Source: Bradyrhizobium sp. WBOS07 (GTDB lineage: Bacteria; Pseudomonadota; Alphaproteobacteria; Rhizobiales; Xanthobacteraceae). Taken from it: 64,000 nucleotides of DNA. Shown here one piece after another: positions 50,918 to 60,818 of this stretch (positions are counted from its first letter, which is position 1; each line of letters opens with the position of its first letter). The stretch lies in contig NZ_CP029008.1 of NCBI RefSeq assembly GCF_024585165.1, positions 620,001 through 684,000 of the forward strand, in the 5' to 3' direction. Under the pieces are notes generated by a model. That model did no database searches and was not told where the DNA came from. It worked only from the letters and a program-made list of their open reading frames with translations. Position numbers and translations under genes: made by a program.

Positions 50918-51927
50918 CAGTGATAGCCCTCGCCGTGACGGACCTTGCCGCGGAAGATCCAGTAGACGTAGCCCGTGTAGACAAGGATCACCGGCACCAG
51001 CACCGCTGCGCCGACGAGCAGGAACAACTGGCTGCTGGGATGCGTGGCCGCCTGCCAGATCGTGACGGAAGGCGGCACGATCATCGGCCACATGCTGATC
51101 CCCAGCCCGGCATAGGACAACAGGAAAAAGCCCAGCGCGCACAGGAACGGCATCCCGTCCTCACCCTTTGCGAGCGCGCGGTGAAAGCGCCATGCCAGCA
51201 GAGCCAGAAGGACCGGCACAGGCGCTGCGTAAAGCATGTTGGGCAGCGTCAGCCATCGCTCGCGAAAGGCCGCGCTTTGGATGACCATCATCAAGGATAT
51301 GACGGCGATGAAGCCGAGCGTCGCAAAGCCGAGAACGCGTGCATAGTTGCGGCAGCGTGCCTGAAGGGCGCCGTCCGTCTTCCAGATCAGCCAGCACGCG
51401 CCGAGCAGGCCGTAACCGACAACCAGGGCAACTCCGGTCAGCACCGAGAAAGGAGTGAGCCAATCCCACCAACCGCCGGCGTAGGCACGCCCCTCCACGC
51501 GAATGCCCTGCACGATGGCGCCGAGGCAGACGCCTTGCAGGAAGGCCGCGGCAAAGCTGCCCCACGAGAATGCGCGGTCCCACCAGGTCTCACCGGCGGA
51601 TGTCCGCGCCCGAAACCGCATCTCGAAGGCGACGCCGCGAAACACCAAGGCGAGCAGCATCAGAATGAGCGGCATGTAAAGCGCGGGAAAGATCGTGGCG
51701 TAGGCCAGCGGAAACACCGCGAACAATCCGCCGCCGCCCAGCACGAGCCAGGTTTCGTTGCCGTCCCAGACCGGCGCCACGGAATTGACCATGACGTCGC
51801 GCTCGGCTCTTGCCGCCTCGGCCGGAAACAGGATGCCGACGCCAAGGTCGAAGCCGTCCATCACCACGTAGAGCAACACGGCCGTGGCGATCAACAGCGC
51901 CCAAATCAGTGTGAGGTCGATGCTCAT
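50917..51927 (-). CDS. cioB: Cyanide-insensitive quinol oxidase subunit II
   Basis: 336 aa, eight or nine membrane helices. LTLIWALLIATAVLLYVVMD opens the CydB pattern; GLLGACWLIWKTDGALQ and VTIWQAATHPSSQL are conserved. It is the structural partner of CioA in the bd-type quinol oxidase. Its start overlaps the cioA stop by 4 nt. Co-transcribed with cioA and the DUF2474 peptide. Confidence 0.9.
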   Translation of the reverse strand: MSIDLTLIWALLIATAVLLYVVMDGFDLGVGILFPAEAARAERDVMVNSVAPVWDGNETWLVLGGGGLFAVFPLAYATIFPALYMPLILMLLALVFRGVAFEMRFRARTSAGETWWDRAFSWGSFAAAFLQGVCLGAIVQGIRVEGRAYAGGWWDWLTPFSVLTGVALVVGYGLLGACWLIWKTDGALQARCRNYARVLGFATLGFIAVISLMMVIQSAAFRERWLTLPNMLYAAPVPVLLALLAWRFHRALAKGEDGMPFLCALGFFLLSYAGLGISMWPMIVPPSVTIWQAATHPSSQLFLLVGAAVLVPVILVYTGYVYWIFRGKVRHGEGYH

Positions 51928-53366
51928 GGCCTGATCCCCGCCTGCCTTGGTTCTGCTCCGTGCGTCTCGCGATTGACAAGCCCTGGCGCCGGCGTGATGC
52001 CGGCCGTGCGCACCGGCTGACCTTGCGGCGGTCCGTGCTCGCCGGCTTCAGGCGCCTGGCGGAAGAGGTGAAACAGATACGCGATGCCGGCGCCGAACAC
52101 GACGAAATACACCACGACGAATGCAGCGAGCGACGCGGCCACCGCCGGCGCGGCGATCGGCGCGACGCTATCGGCCGTCCGCAGCAATCCATAAACCGTG
52201 AAAGGCTGTCGGCCAGCCTCTGTCACGGTCCATCCGGCGGTCACCGCGACGAGCCCGGACGGTCCCATCGCCACCGCAAAGCGGTGCAGCCATGGCGAGT
52301 CATAGAGATTGTCGCGCCAACGCAGGATGAGCGAGGCCACGCCCAGCGCGATCATCAGCATGCCCAGACCGACCATGATGCGGAACGCCCAGAACACGAG
52401 CGGAATATTGGTGGGCCAAGTGTCCTTCGGAAACGCCTTCAGCCCCTTGACCTCTCCATCGAGGCTGTGCGTGAGGTAGAGACTCGCGAAGCCGGGAATG
52501 GCAATCTGGCCGCGGGTCACGCCGGCATCGGCATCCGGCATGCCGAACAGGATGGAAGGCGCGCGGCGCTCGGTCTCGAAATGACCTTCCATGGCGGCGA
52601 CCTTGGTAGGCTGGTGGTGATACGAATTCACGCCGTGCAGATCCCCGATCAGGAGCTGCATCGGCGCCACGATCGCGGCCATCCACATCGCCATCGAAAA
52701 CATGATGCGGGCGCGCTCGTTCATCCTGTCCCGCAGGAGATGCCAGGCGCCGACCGCGCCCACGATCATCGCGGTCGTCAGGTAAGCCGCCGTCACCGTA
52801 TGGGCGAACCGATAGGGGAATGACGGGTTGAAGATGATCGCGAGCCAGCTCTCGGGAATGAACTGGCCGTCCGCCCCCGTGGCATGTCCCGTCGGCGTCT
52901 GCATCCAGGAATTCGCCGCCAGAATCCAGAAGGCCGAGAGCAAGGTGCCGCCCGCGACGAAACAGGTCGCGACGAAATGCAGGCGTGGGCCGACGCGGCC
53001 AAGGCCAAACAGCATCACCCCAAGGAAGCCGGCCTCGAGAAAGAATGCCGTCAGCACTTCGTAGCCAAGGAGCGGCCCGAGCACCGGCGATGTCTTGTCG
53101 GCAAACACCGACCAGTTGGTGCCGAACTGGTACGACATGACGATCCCCGACACGACGCCCATGGCGAAAGCGACAGCGAAGATCTTCAGCCAATAGCGAT
53201 AGGTATCGAGATAGGCGCCGCGGTCCGTCCACAGCCACAGGCCTTCGAGCACGGCAAGATAGCTCGCCAATCCGATGGTGAAGGCGGGAAACAGGAAGTG
53301 CCAGACTACCGTGAAGGCGAACTGGAAGCGCGCAAGATCCAACGCGCTGGGCAGTAAATCGGACAT
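51924..53366 (-). CDS. cioA: Cyanide-insensitive quinol oxidase subunit I
   Basis: 480 aa, nine membrane helices. His23 (FTVVWHFLFPAFTIG) is the haem b595 ligand position, and the haem b558 ligand region and GWTVTEAGRQPFTVYG match bd-type subunit I. The short Q-loop (EGHFETERRAPSILFG region) fits the CIO subgroup. It reduces O2 with ubiquinol under low oxygen or cyanide/stress. No cydDC nearby. First gene of the operon. Confidence 0.92.
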   Translation of the reverse strand: MSDLLPSALDLARFQFAFTVVWHFLFPAFTIGLASYLAVLEGLWLWTDRGAYLDTYRYWLKIFAVAFAMGVVSGIVMSYQFGTNWSVFADKTSPVLGPLLGYEVLTAFFLEAGFLGVMLFGLGRVGPRLHFVATCFVAGGTLLSAFWILAANSWMQTPTGHATGADGQFIPESWLAIIFNPSFPYRFAHTVTAAYLTTAMIVGAVGAWHLLRDRMNERARIMFSMAMWMAAIVAPMQLLIGDLHGVNSYHHQPTKVAAMEGHFETERRAPSILFGMPDADAGVTRGQIAIPGFASLYLTHSLDGEVKGLKAFPKDTWPTNIPLVFWAFRIMVGLGMLMIALGVASLILRWRDNLYDSPWLHRFAVAMGPSGLVAVTAGWTVTEAGRQPFTVYGLLRTADSVAPIAAPAVAASLAAFVVVYFVVFGAGIAYLFHLFRQAPEAGEHGPPQGQPVRTAGITPAPGLVNRETHGAEPRQAGIRP

Positions 53367-53431
53367 AGCTCCGCCCCCGACATCAATTGCGGCCCGCAGG
53401 TAACGCTTTCAACCTGCGCGGGTTCCAGCTG

Positions 53432-53448
53432 CCTCGATCATGTCGAGG
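53432..53448. promoter_or_regulatory. Palindrome upstream of the oxidase operon
   Basis: CCTCGA-tcatg-TCGAGG, about 65 nt before the cioA ATG. It does not match the FixK/FNR consensus TTGA-N6-TCAA. Possible operator. Confidence 0.35.
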
Positions 53449-53572
53449 GCTTCAGGCATTCTGCAGGCACTGTCCTTGAAGGGTATCGTCGGCACATGAC
53501 GGTCTCAATAGGCCTGAATGTCCTACCCTCGCACGCTCTGCAGCGGGCGAGCGCCGTGCCATGCGGCGCATA

Positions 53573-54463
53573 TCACCGTGAACGCCGCAGATGCTCGACC
53601 AGCGCGCGCAGCTTGGGCGCAAGATTGCGCCGGCTCGGATAGTAGAGATAAAAGCCGGCAAAGTAGGGACAATAGTCTTCCAGGATCGGTACGAGTTCGC
53701 CCCGGGCGAACCAGGGGCAGAAGCTTTCCTCCATGCCGAACGTGATGCCGGCGCCCGCGACGGCGAGCTTGATCATCAGCGCCATGTCGTTGGTCGTGAT
53801 CTCCGGGGCTACATCGACGCTGAACTCGCGCCCCCGCTCCGAAAATTCCCAGCGATAGGGCGCCACCTTCGGTGCGGGCCGCCAACCGATGCAACGGTGC
53901 GCGGCCAGTTCGCGCGGATGCACGGGCGTGCCGAACTTGTCGCGATAGCCCGGCGAGCAGACCGCGAGCTGCCGCTCGTCCCCCGCCACCGAAACCGCGA
54001 TCATGTCCTGCTCGATCGCTTCGCCCAGCCGCACGCCCGCGTCATAACCCTGGGCAAAGATGTCGAAGTCCTCGCCGGTCACGGTGACGTCGATCTGAAT
54101 CTCAGGATTGGCTTCGGCGAAGCTCGCCAGGAACGGTCCCGCCAGGAAGCGTTCGGCGATCGACGAGACGGCCAGCCGCAACTGCCCGCGCGGGCGACCG
54201 CCCAGACTGCCTGCCGCCTCAACGGCCGCGTGCATGTCGGCGATCGCGGGCGCCGTTTGCGCATAGAGGTGCTCGCCCGCCTCGGTCAGGCTGACGCTGC
54301 GCGTCGTCCGCCGGACAAGCGCAGTGCCCAGCGTCTCCTCGAGCCGCTGAATGGCTTGGCTGACCGCGGAACGCGTCACCCCCATCCGGTCCGCGGCAGC
54401 GCGAAAGCTGCGCTCCTCGGCCACCAGCGCGAACACAGCGAGAGCGTTGAGATCGGGCTGCAT
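53573..54463 (-). CDS. LysR family regulator
   Basis: 296 aa. N-terminal winged HTH (LNALAVFALVAEERSFRAAA; RMGVTRSAVSQAIQRLEETL) and a C-terminal periplasmic-binding-like effector domain. Divergent from an SDR gene 114 bp away, the classical LysR/target arrangement, so it likely controls the SDR/CMD operon. Confidence 0.92.
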   Translation of the reverse strand: MQPDLNALAVFALVAEERSFRAAADRMGVTRSAVSQAIQRLEETLGTALVRRTTRSVSLTEAGEHLYAQTAPAIADMHAAVEAAGSLGGRPRGQLRLAVSSIAERFLAGPFLASFAEANPEIQIDVTVTGEDFDIFAQGYDAGVRLGEAIEQDMIAVSVAGDERQLAVCSPGYRDKFGTPVHPRELAAHRCIGWRPAPKVAPYRWEFSERGREFSVDVAPEITTNDMALMIKLAVAGAGITFGMEESFCPWFARGELVPILEDYCPYFAGFYLYYPSRRNLAPKLRALVEHLRRSR

Positions 54464-54576
54464 TGGTTAGATCAACTTTCCAAGCTGTCAATGAATGGAG
54501 GACTTATCGCGACAATAGGGCGAGTTCATATTGCTCGCAATCGCAGCGGAGTGTTGCGACGGAAGGGAGACACAGC

Positions 54577-55296
54577 ATGGATAAGGTGGTCCTCGTCACC
54601 GGCGCCTCGAGCGGTATCGGTGCGGGCATTGCCCGCGAACTCGGCGCCGCCGGCGCGAAGTTGATGCTCGGCGCCCGCCGCACCGACCGGCTTGAAGCGC
54701 TTGCCGAAGAAATAAGGTTGGCGGACGGCGCGGTGCGCATCCGGCGCCTCGACGTGACCGATCGCGCCGACGTCGCGGCATTTGCCGAGGCCGCGCGCGG
54801 GGAATTCGGCCGTGTCGACGTCATCATCAACAATGCCGGCGTCATGCCGCTGTCACTCATGGCCTCGCTCAAGGTCGACGAATGGGACCGGATGGTCGAC
54901 GTCAACATCAAGGGCGTGCTCTACGGCATCGCCGCGGTGCTCCCGGAGATGACGGCGCGCGGCTCCGGCCACATCATCAACATCGCCTCGATCGGCGCGC
55001 TGAGCGTCTCGCCCACCGCCGCCGTCTATTGCGCGACCAAATATGCGGTGCGCGCGATCTCGGACGGCCTGCGGCAGGAGAACGACAAGATCCGGGTGAC
55101 CTGCATCCATCCAGGCGTGGTCGAAAGCGAGCTGGCCGACACGATCACCGACCCGGTGGCCGCCGAAGCGATGGTGACCTACCGCGCTATCGCCCTGAGG
55201 CCGGACGCGATTGCCCGCGCCGTGCGCTACGCGATCGAGCAGCCGGACGATGTCGATGTCAGCGAGATCGTCGTCCGACCGACAGCAAGCGTCTGA
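54577..55296 (+). CDS. Short-chain dehydrogenase/reductase, LysR-linked
   Basis: 239 aa. VVLVTGASSGIGAGIAREL, NNAGVMPLS, and the catalytic Ser plus Tyr-x-x-x-Lys (NIASIGALS, YCATKYAV). It uses NAD(P) on an unknown alcohol or ketone. ATG 54577 has GGAAGGGAG upstream. The CMD gene follows after 10 nt, so the two form an operon divergent from the LysR gene. Confidence 0.9.
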   Translation: MDKVVLVTGASSGIGAGIARELGAAGAKLMLGARRTDRLEALAEEIRLADGAVRIRRLDVTDRADVAAFAEAARGEFGRVDVIINNAGVMPLSLMASLKVDEWDRMVDVNIKGVLYGIAAVLPEMTARGSGHIINIASIGALSVSPTAAVYCATKYAVRAISDGLRQENDKIRVTCIHPGVVESELADTITDPVAAEAMVTYRAIALRPDAIARAVRYAIEQPDDVDVSEIVVRPTASV

Positions 55297-55306
55297 GGAG
55301 GGAGCG

Positions 55307-55771
55307 ATGGGAACCCGGCTTCGCTGCATCGCAGCCGCACTGCTCCTGCCTGTCGTGCTCCAGACGGCCGTCCATGCGCAAACCGCGGAAGAGAGGCAGG
55401 CGCGGGGCGACGCTGTCGTCCGACGGCTCAACAACGGCCAGTCGCAGCCGGTGCTCGACGGCATGCGGCAGGAGTTCCCGTTCCTCGCCGAGGCGACGCA
55501 GGGCTATGCGCTCGGCGACGTCTGGTCGCGGCCGCAGCTCGACAACCGGACACGCCAGCTCGCAACCGTCGCCGTATTCGCGGCAATGGGCGAGCCCGCC
55601 TTCCTCAAGGTTCACGCGGGCTATGCCCTGAACCTCGGCGCGAGCGAGGAGGAACTCAAGGAGATCGTCTACCTGACGACGGTCACCGCCGGCTTCCCGC
55701 GCGCGATCGCCGCTTCGCAAGCTTTGTCGGAGCTATTTGCGGAAAGGCGGGCGGCGCAGATACGGAGGTAG
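55307..55771 (+). CDS. Exported carboxymuconolactone decarboxylase-family protein
   Basis: 154 aa. Signal peptide about 1-24 (AAALLLPVVLQTAVHAQ), then a CMD-family helical domain (VFAAMGEPAFLKVHAGYALN; GASEEELKEIVYLTTVTAGF) without the AhpD Cys-x-x-Cys pair. The unusual feature is export; most CMD proteins are cytosolic. Co-transcribed with the SDR. Confidence 0.85.
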   Translation: MGTRLRCIAAALLLPVVLQTAVHAQTAEERQARGDAVVRRLNNGQSQPVLDGMRQEFPFLAEATQGYALGDVWSRPQLDNRTRQLATVAVFAAMGEPAFLKVHAGYALNLGASEEELKEIVYLTTVTAGFPRAIAASQALSELFAERRAAQIRR

Positions 55772-55913
55772 CCTCAGCTGTTCGAGGGGCGTGCGAATAC
55801 CGCGGCATCGGCAAGCGCACGTCCCGGGGCGAGCCTGCGGCGTCGCGGCTCGGCCTGATCGCATCTATCGCGTCAGATGCCGCGATAGACAACCGAATGC
55901 TGCTCCCCTCATC

Positions 55914-57221
55914 CTACGCCGACGCCGGTCTCTTCTCGCTGGGCGGCGGAGCTTCCGCGTCGGCGTCTGGATCGCGTCCCTGGCTCCTGTCGAGCAGTCG
56001 CATGACTGGCGTGACCGTCAGCCCGTGAAGCAGAATCGAGAACAGCGCGACGAGGCCAACGATCGCCCACAGCCGCTCGCCGACCGTCAGCTCCATATGG
56101 TTGAGCCCATAGGCCAGATAGTAGAACGAGCCCACACCTCGGATTCCGAAGAAGGCCAGCGTCATCTTCTCCGAGAAGCGAGCCTTGAATCCAGCCAGCG
56201 CGATCAGCCCGCCGATCGGCCGGATGATGAGCAGGATCGCCAACGCGGCCGCCACGTCCACCAAATGAAGCGGGCGGAGCAAACCGCTGACCAGCGCTCC
56301 CCCGAACAACAGCAGCAGGACCATCATGGCCAGGCGCTCCACCTGCTCGGTGATGTCGTGCATTTGCCGGTTGAATTCGTGATCGCGGTGCGATCGCCGT
56401 AGCGTCAGCGCGGTGACGAAGACGGCGAGGAAACCGTAGCAATGGATCAGCTCGGTGACACCGTAAGAAACGAATGTGGCGGCGATCGCGATGAGACCGT
56501 CTCCCGTCTTCGCCAGCTTCGTGTCGGCGGGGACGTGGAACGTGAGCCAGCCGAACAGCCGGCCGATGAGCCAGCCACCGATCAGGCCGGCGCCAATCTC
56601 CCACAGCACGTTGTGGAGCAGCCACTTCCCCGCCCATGGCTCCCCCGTCGTCGCCGCCAGGCCGAGGGCGATCGCAAGATGCACGAACGGAAAGGCGAAG
56701 CCGTCGTTCAAACCGGCCTCGGACGTGAGGCCGAAGCGAACCTCATCCTCTTCGCCGGTCTTCGGAGGCCCGACCTGAACGTCGGACGCCAGCACCGGAT
56801 CGGTCGGCGCCAGGCTTGCCGCCAACAGCAGCGCCGCGATCCAGGACAGGCCCAGCATCCACCCGCCCAAGGCCGTGATTGCCAGGATTCCGATGGGCAT
56901 CGTGATCGCCAGCAGCCGCCAGGTGACGCTCCACTTGCGCCAACTGAACGGGCGATCGAGCTTCAAGCCGGCCCCCATCAGTGCGATGATCACGACGAAC
57001 TCGGTGAAACGCTCGGTGATCTCGGGATAATCGAGCGGCAATGGCCGCAGCGTGACCGCCGGCAGCGAAAAGATCGCAGCACCGATCCCAATGCAGACGA
57101 TCGGCAGAGACAGCGGCAGCCGCTTCAGGGCGAGCGGCAGCCACGCGACGAGCGCGATCAGCAGACCCGCTCCCGTCAGGATCAGGATGTATGGTTCTGG
57201 GGCAAAGGAGGAGTCCTGCAC
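55914..57221 (-). CDS. Cation/proton antiporter (CPA1/NhaP-like)
   Basis: 435 aa, twelve or thirteen membrane helices. AASLAPTDPVLASDV and the ND motif in GLNDGFAFPFVHLAI are the ion-binding elements of CPA1 exchangers. A cytoplasmic tail of about 30 residues ends acidic/Pro-rich. Probably Na+ or K+/H+ exchange; no partner genes adjacent. Confidence 0.9.
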   Translation of the reverse strand: MQDSSFAPEPYILILTGAGLLIALVAWLPLALKRLPLSLPIVCIGIGAAIFSLPAVTLRPLPLDYPEITERFTEFVVIIALMGAGLKLDRPFSWRKWSVTWRLLAITMPIGILAITALGGWMLGLSWIAALLLAASLAPTDPVLASDVQVGPPKTGEEDEVRFGLTSEAGLNDGFAFPFVHLAIALGLAATTGEPWAGKWLLHNVLWEIGAGLIGGWLIGRLFGWLTFHVPADTKLAKTGDGLIAIAATFVSYGVTELIHCYGFLAVFVTALTLRRSHRDHEFNRQMHDITEQVERLAMMVLLLLFGGALVSGLLRPLHLVDVAAALAILLIIRPIGGLIALAGFKARFSEKMTLAFFGIRGVGSFYYLAYGLNHMELTVGERLWAIVGLVALFSILLHGLTVTPVMRLLDRSQGRDPDADAEAPPPSEKRPASA

Positions 57222-57462
57222 CGTGCTTCAACGCCGCAAAGCTGAGAACGGTTCACACGCGGACGATGATTCTGCGGGCTGTCGACACTATTAATTCGGC
57301 AATCCATGAATGACCATGGTCGAGCCAACTGCCCGGCGAAGCACTGTCATATCTTCCGGATCGACACGACGATCTCGACTCTCATCCGGCTGGCCGGCTC
57401 TACAGGGGCCAAAACCGCCCATACGGACGGCTCCAGCGTGCGGACAATCCTTGATCAACCAC

Positions 57463-57831
57463 TCAGTTCGACCCGCCAGGCACTTCGCCACGCAGGATGG
57501 TTTTCATCGCCTTGCCCTTGGCGAGTTCATCGATCAGCTTGTCGAGATAGCGGATTTCCCGCATGAGCGGTTCTTCGATGGTCTCGACGCGGACGCCGCA
57601 GATCATGCCCGTGATGAGCGAACGCGAGGCATTCATCCGAGGGGCGTGAGCGAAGAAATCTTCAAAGGAGGTTTTCTTCGCGAGTTCCTTGTCCAGTGTT
57701 TTCTGCGTGTGTCCGGTCAGCCAGCAGATGATCGCGTCGACCTCCGCCTTCGTGCGGCCCTTCTTCTCCGCCTTCGCAACATAGTGCGGATAGACGCTCG
57801 CAAAACTCATTGTGTAGATCTTGTGCGCCAT
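57463..57831 (-). CDS. DUF2200 family protein
   Basis: 122 aa. [40 protein letters not shown] and [20 protein letters not shown] match DUF2200. Small cytosolic protein of unknown function with a mostly helical pattern. Alone on its strand, with 240 bp to the antiporter and 600 bp of gene-free DNA beyond. Confidence 0.9.
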   Translation of the reverse strand: MAHKIYTMSFASVYPHYVAKAEKKGRTKAEVDAIICWLTGHTQKTLDKELAKKTSFEDFFAHAPRMNASRSLITGMICGVRVETIEEPLMREIRYLDKLIDELAKGKAMKTILRGEVPGGSN

Positions 57832-58434
57832 CCGTCCTCGAAGTGTTTGCCCCTACTCCCACTCGATTGTTCAAAGCGACCGTAAGACGCTGACTGGTAA
57901 CGACAAGTCGGCGGCGTTGGCGGCCAAATGCCGCTAACCGGTCTGTAAAAGACCAGAGCTCCTGAATCCACAGACAAATTTGCTCGCTTTGGAGCGTCGA
58001 TGGTTTCAGCAAGGATCGACGTCGATTGACTGAGCCAACTTGAGCAGGCGCGCGCTGGTCCCTGTCAGTGCCCTGCTTTGCAATACCGTCGATGTGGCGG
58101 GCCGACAAGCAACAACGCAACGCGGACGACGCCCTGGCCGTTCCTCTATAAGGCAGCAGCATTTGCAGTTGCGCGAGCTTGCCGCCCGCCCAGCGAACAT
58201 GCTGCGCGCCAGATCGGGCCCGTAGGATCGATCGCTGCAAGTCACGAGCGCAGCCGCGATGGCACGATAGGCACAGCATCTTCACCGGAGCGTACGATTC
58301 TCGAGCTGGCACGCGAGCCATAGATCAGGGAACCATATCTGTGGTGGTCGGTTGGATTGCGGTTAGGCTGGCCCTGCAGAGCAGCCCATACGCCGGCGTG
58401 AGTTAGTGCCGAGCATCCGTCGGGAGACAATCCC
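57832..58434. other. About 600 bp without a supported gene
   Basis: No frame on either strand shows protein-like composition. It may hold the promoter region of the Crp-type gene at 58435. I saw no repeat from the other families here. Confidence 0.5.
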
Positions 58435-59214
58435 ATGATGGAACACGCAGTCAACAATCTCTTGTTAGCACTGCTGCCGCCAACAGATTTTGCTTTGCTT
58501 GCGCCTCATCTGCGTAGTGTCGTGATCCAACGCGATTCCGTGCTCGTCCGATCGGGCGATCGGATCGAACATCTCTTTTTTCCGCTCACCGGCGCGATCG
58601 CCGCTATCACGGGGTTGCCGAACGGGCAGACCGTCGCCACGGCGATCATCGGGCACGAGGGGGCTGTGGGTTTGACGGCATCGTTAGGCGCGTCCGCCTC
58701 ACCTGCGACGGCGGTCGTTCGCATACCAGGGACCGCGCTGCAGATCTCTCGCGCACAATTTCTGGCAGCGCAACATCGCAGCCCTGCAATCGCATCCATG
58801 GTGCAGGTCTTCACGATGTCGTTGCTGACGCAACTCCAGCACGTAGCGGCATGCAATGCACTGCATTCCGTCGAAGCCCGCCTGGCGCGCTGGCTGCTTC
58901 ACATTAACGATCGAGCGAATGGCGGCGAACTGCTCCCGCTGACCCAGGAAACCTTGTCGGAATTGCTGGGCGTCCGCCGCACCACAGTCACACATGTCGT
59001 GAGCACAATGCGCGCATCGCAAGCACTGAAATCCAATCGGCGCGGCCAGCTCGAGATTGATCGGCCACGGCTCGAAGCGTTGGCATGCGAGTGCTACAAA
59101 GTCATGAGCTGCGAAATTGATCGAATAGTTTCACGGGGCGCGATTGGACCGGTTCATGGGACGCGGGGTGCCGTCCACTTGCCTGGCAGCCGAAGAGCCG
59201 GCACAAGCTCATAG
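58435..59214 (+). CDS. Crp/Fnr family regulator
   Basis: 259 aa. cNMP-binding-like domain (LFFPLTGAIAAITGLPNGQT; ATAIIGHEGAVGLTAS), winged HTH (TQETLSELLGVRRTTVTHVV) and a 30-residue C-terminal extension beyond the usual end. No Fe-S Cys cluster. Different subgroup from the Crp protein at 23324-24067 (this one is of the short, ligand-poor type seen in many copies in bradyrhizobia). Confidence 0.9.
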   Translation: MMEHAVNNLLLALLPPTDFALLAPHLRSVVIQRDSVLVRSGDRIEHLFFPLTGAIAAITGLPNGQTVATAIIGHEGAVGLTASLGASASPATAVVRIPGTALQISRAQFLAAQHRSPAIASMVQVFTMSLLTQLQHVAACNALHSVEARLARWLLHINDRANGGELLPLTQETLSELLGVRRTTVTHVVSTMRASQALKSNRRGQLEIDRPRLEALACECYKVMSCEIDRIVSRGAIGPVHGTRGAVHLPGSRRAGTSS

Positions 59215-59243
59215 AGCCCGTTTGCCTATAGGCATCAAGCCCC

Positions 59244-59516
59244 TCATTCATTCGCCTTGCGGCGCTCGTTACAATAACCGGCCTTATTGCGACCAAGCAG
59301 CGCGGGCACGAGCTTTGCCTCTGCGAAGCTACGACGACCGCTCGCGGTCCGGGCTGGAATACGCAACCTGCCCACCTTCCGCAGCTCGCGCTGGCGATTC
59401 TCCTCTCGACTCACCCATTCTCTGAGCTCCTCAAGCTCCGCGAGTTCGGTGACAAGCGCTTCGAGACGCTGTCGAAGCAGAGCCCGGGGATCGCCGGCTT
59501 GAACGGGGCTATTCAT
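59244..59516 (-). CDS. Small helical protein of unknown function
   Basis: 90 aa. A long acidic/Leu-rich helix (ALLRQRLEALVTELAELEEL) that may form a coiled coil, then a basic C-terminus (VGRLRIPARTASGRRSF; NKAGYCNERRKANE). Normal codon bias. No recognised family. It converges with the Crp gene after 29 nt. Confidence 0.6.
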   Translation of the reverse strand: MNSPVQAGDPRALLRQRLEALVTELAELEELREWVSREENRQRELRKVGRLRIPARTASGRRSFAEAKLVPALLGRNKAGYCNERRKANE

Positions 59517-59749
59517 GACGCGCCTCCTGATCGAGCTCTTAGAACTCGCCTACTTTCGAGAGTCGGGAAAAATATGCAATCCTCGGAAAACTGCACTAAC
59601 ATTTGTCATATTGCGCTCGTGAGGCTGCGGCGGTGCATCGAGAGGCCGCTTCGCTGTCAGTATGCTTGCGTCCGGCGCGCCGGCGCCAAGGGCCCAGCAT
59701 TGCCTCGCCGTCCAGCCGCCCACGGAGGTGCGTACCGTTGACAACGCTC

Positions 59750-60256
59750 CTACCGGCCCGTTTCGGTTACGATGGAAATCCGAGTACTAGCTCCGGGGCA
59801 GTCCGCCTTGCGCCTTTCCTCGTTCTCTTCGTCGGCGCAATCGACCCCGCCATCAGCGGTTGGAATTCCGGAACCGCCGCCGGTTGCGAAAGGCCCTTTG
59901 CCTCCACCACCGGATCCGCCGCCACCGGATCCGCCGCCGCCACCGGATGCGCCATCCTTGCGAGATGTCCCTCCGGCGCGAGACGATCCAGTAGAGGGAC
60001 CGCCCGACGCTCCGCCACCTCCCGATGACCCGCCGCTGGAACTCCCCGACCCCGCCGCGGACGGCCGATCATTATCGAAGACCGACGGCCCCCGGTCGTT
60101 CTGTGTCACTCCACGCAGTCCGCCCGAACTTGCAATGGCTCTGGAGGTCAGAGATGTGGATAGAAGAAGGGTCATTACTGGGGGTGTCACGGCCGCAAAT
60201 CTTCCGCAGGTTTTCAAAAACGCCCGCCGGTCGTCGTCTTCGGTGCCGTTCCGGGT
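59750..60256 (-). CDS. Tat-leader glycine-rich protein, copy 1 (GTG start)
   Basis: 168 aa if started at GTG 60256, which has GAGGAG 8 nt upstream and makes the N-terminus match the paralogue at 62834-63055. Twin-arginine leader DDRRAFLKTCGRFAAVTPPV then TLLLSTSLTSRAIASSGG, followed by a Gly/Ser-rich tail (about 60-140) and a short Cys-containing end (CADEENEERRKADC). Probably exported by Tat and then variable. An ATG at 60289 is an alternative start. Confidence 0.7.
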   Translation of the reverse strand, partial: TRNGTEDDDRRAFLKTCGRFAAVTPPVMTLLLSTSLTSRAIASSGGLRGVTQNDRGPSVFDNDRPSAAGSGSSSGGSSGGGGASGGPSTGSSRAGGTSRKDGASGGGGGSGGGGSGGGGKGPFATGGGSGIPTADGGVDCADEENEERRKADCPGASTRISIVTETGR

Positions 60257-60557
60257 CACGATACGCACTCCTCGATTTAAATATTTCAATCAAGGCTATT
60301 ATATATTAAATAACTTTTCAACCAGGAATTTCTTACCCCGAATGGCGCCGCCGAACGTGCGCAGTCGTACGATCGTCGGCAATTTTCGGGCTCGCCGCTT
60401 CCACTTTCCGACGCCCCCTGTCGCTCCCGCGCCATTTCGAACTGCTCTCGCAATTTAATATTGCTATTATCAATTTAATGCGATTCAATACAGATGCGAT
60501 ATTTGACTATGTTGGATCATTGCGATGCCACTGCAATTCCATCGGTCCCTGGGCGAC
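60257..60557. other. AT-rich intergenic region
   Basis: Runs such as TATATATTAAATAAC and repeated CAATTTAAT stand out from the surrounding GC-rich DNA. It holds the promoter of the Tat-leader gene and probably H-NS-type binding sites. No gene supported. Confidence 0.55.
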
Positions 60558-60776
60558 ATGGAAATCTGGAGCGCGAGCAGCGACGGCTTCTCGTTCGTCA
60601 TCAGTTTCGGAAGCCCCGGAGGTCCCGGCTTTCACGGCCGCACCGGCTACTTGGCAAGCTGGCGCCCGCTCTACAAGAACCAAGCTGCAATCAAGATTGG
60701 CGGCTCGCCGTTTCGAACGCTAGCCGAGGCCGAAGGGGCCTGCCGCACCGCAATTGGGCATCTGGCACCGCGATAA
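60558..60776 (+). CDS. Small protein of unknown function
   Basis: 72 aa. MEIWSASSDGFSFVISFGSP and GRTGYLASWRPLYKNQAAIK give a beta-rich fold ending in a helix (FRTLAEAEGACRTAIGHL). Normal composition. An ATG at 60525 is an alternative start. I recall similar short proteins from bradyrhizobia but cannot name a family. Confidence 0.6.
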   Translation: MEIWSASSDGFSFVISFGSPGGPGFHGRTGYLASWRPLYKNQAAIKIGGSPFRTLAEAEGACRTAIGHLAPR

Positions 60777-60818
60777 GCCCGCCGCTTTGCTCACGCTCCG
60801 GACCGCAAGGCACCCCCG

